Source: an uncultured Acidimicrobiaceae bacterium (GTDB lineage Bacteria > Actinomycetota > Acidimicrobiia > Spongiisociales > UBA5794). Taken from it: 7,095 bases of DNA. A program made the position numbers and the translations under genes. The notes under the pieces were generated by a model. It saw nothing but the letters and a program-made list of their open reading frames with translations. It was not told where the DNA came from and ran no database searches. Of the stretch, positions 6,052-7,095 are shown one piece after another (within the stretch, counting starts at the first letter, position 1; the number at the start of each line of letters is the position of its first letter). The stretch covers positions 1-7,095 of the forward strand of contig CAMYJM010000124.1 in assembly GCA_947258635.1 (NCBI GenBank). The letters run 5' to 3'.

Positions 6052-7095
6052 TCACGCGCGCGCTGCGCGCACCGCCCAGCGAAGCAGCAAGCCGCTGCCC
6101 ACCACGCGGACGGTCCCGGACACGATGAGCACGGAGACGGCACCGCCGATACCGTGGGCTCCGATCCACAATGTACCGAAGACCAGCGTGGTGGCGACGA
6201 CGATGATGGACAGCAGCATCTGTTCGCGCAACCGCCGAGCTGCGATCAGCCCCTGCGTCAGCTGCATGGAGATGAACAGCGCCGTGGCGTACACCATGAA
6301 CGCCACAAAGGCCTGGCTCTCGACCCCGTACTCCGGCCCGTAGACCGCGTTAAGCAGTTGCTTTCCAACCAGCGCAGCGCCGACAATCCCAAGCGCGCCC
6401 ATGATGGCTGCGATCTGCACTTGGCGTCGCATGGTTCGGAGGAACCCGCGCATGTTGCGTGCTTCGTAGAGTTGGCCGAGCCGCGGCGCACCCGCCTGGG
6501 CGAGAGTCCTGGCGACTGTCGATGCACCCACAACGAGGTAGGCCATCCCAGCGAAGATCCCTAGGCTGGCTGCTCCTGCGGTGCGCTCCAGGAAGAGTCG
6601 CGGAATGATCGGGCTGAGCGAGGTCAACATCTCCATGACTCCCAACGGCACGGCCATCAAGGCAAGGGTCCGCAGACTTCCGGACGATGTTGTCGGCGAC
6701 TCTGTGGAGTCGGGGTGGGCCCGGCGGCCCCTCGGCCAATCGTAGACCACAAGCACCAGGCTCCAGGCGGCGGTCATGCCTAGCACGCCCCATACCAGAT
6801 CATCTGTGACAACAACGCCCAATGTCATCCCGGCGGCGCCGAGCAGGCCGCGCAACCAGAGTGAGACTCCAAGGTGGTCCATGCGCTCGGCCCGCTGTTC
6901 GGCCCCGTAGTGGATGTGCGAGAAGACCTCAACGACCTTGGAGACGCCGACGGTGAGGATGACGAGCAGCACCTCGCCGGTGTAGCCAAAGGCGAGGGAA
7001 ACGAGGGTCACGAGGACGAGCGATGCGGTACTGTTGACGGAAGTCAGCTTCAGGTACGTCGAGAGGCTGTGGTGGCCGGCCGCATCCGTTGCTAG
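6052..7095 (-). CDS. Wzx-type polysaccharide flippase, 5' end outside window
   Basis: The reading frame stays open from its stop at 6052-6054 (TGA on the minus strand) to the window edge at 7095, giving 347 visible residues. The GTG at 7009-7011 is internal: 28 further codons upstream encode plausible family sequence, including a STYLKLTSVNSTASLVLVT stretch. About ten hydrophobic helices are visible, separated by short basic loops. One segment, PRLFLERTAGAASLGIFAGM, and the later APRLGQLYEARNMRGFLRTM stretch resemble those of Wzx/MVF-superfamily oligosaccharide flippases, which move undecaprenyl-linked repeat units to the outer face of the membrane. Full-length members have about 400-480 residues and 12-14 helices, so roughly 70-100 N-terminal residues are likely missing. 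The gene faces the wzz/wzy-like pair tail to tail and therefore belongs to a separate transcript. The transporter fold is confident; the glycan carried is unknown. Confidence 0.85.
   Translation of the reverse strand, partial: LATDAAGHHSLSTYLKLTSVNSTASLVLVTLVSLAFGYTGEVLLVILTVGVSKVVEVFSHIHYGAEQRAERMDHLGVSLWLRGLLGAAGMTLGVVVTDDLVWGVLGMTAAWSLVLVVYDWPRGRRAHPDSTESPTTSSGSLRTLALMAVPLGVMEMLTSLSPIIPRLFLERTAGAASLGIFAGMAYLVVGASTVARTLAQAGAPRLGQLYEARNMRGFLRTMRRQVQIAAIMGALGIVGAALVGKQLLNAVYGPEYGVESQAFVAFMVYATALFISMQLTQGLIAARRLREQMLLSIIVVATTLVFGTLWIGAHGIGGAVSVLIVSGTVRVVGSGLLLRWAVRAARA

Noticed and set aside
5999..6343. Plus-strand open frame of 114 codons overlapping the flippase
   Set aside because: It is antisense to the flippase, with Arg/Thr/Pro-rich composition and no family resemblance; the minus frame gives clean membrane helices.
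7009..7011. GTG (minus strand) as the start of the flippase
   Set aside because: Codons upstream to the window edge continue the same frame with family-like sequence, and a start here would remove the first helices of the transporter.

Overview
This is a high-GC bacterial window holding part of a cell-surface / extracellular-polysaccharide locus. It contains four protein-coding genes and no RNA genes, insertion sequences or CRISPR arrays that I can see. The GC-rich wobble positions, GTG starts, weak Shine-Dalgarno sequences and a hairpin without a U-tract fit a high-GC lineage such as Actinomycetota. That placement is an inference from base composition and style; no gene here fixes the taxonomy.

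Layout. (1) From base 1 to 2514 (+) runs the 3' part of a large modular surface protein; its start lies before the window. It shows two PKD domains, two cadherin-like (VCBS/tandem-95 type) Ig-like domains, four more PKD domains on an exact 264-bp period, and a C-terminal CARDB-like beta-sandwich domain. (2) A perfect 12-bp GC-rich hairpin at 2537-2565 probably ends this transcript. (3) A 117-bp gap (2566-2682) precedes a two-gene unit on the + strand. Its first gene is a Wzz-type chain-length regulator fused to a CpsD/CapB-like P-loop domain (2683-4539). Its second, 22 bp further on, is a multi-pass O-antigen ligase/polymerase-family protein (4562-5905). (4) A 146-bp gap separates this unit from a convergent gene on the - strand (6052 to beyond 7095), the C-terminal part of a Wzx-type polysaccharide flippase.

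How they fit together. Flippase (Wzx), polymerase or ligase (Wzy/WaaL family) and co-polymerase (Wzz/BY-kinase-like) are the three membrane parts of the Wzy-dependent route: lipid-linked repeat units are flipped, then polymerised under length control. The neighbouring PKD/cadherin-like protein could be a secreted adhesin or matrix protein, but only adjacency links it to the polysaccharide.

The most notable feature is that the kinase half of the Wzz fusion has lost essentially every recognised BY-kinase motif: the Walker A lysine, the second Walker A' aspartate, the EX2RX2R oligomerisation motif and the C-terminal tyrosine cluster. The fold-defining segments around these motifs and Walker B remain. 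It looks like a pseudokinase that may regulate chain length without tyrosine phosphorylation. I found no clear evidence of a wholly new system.
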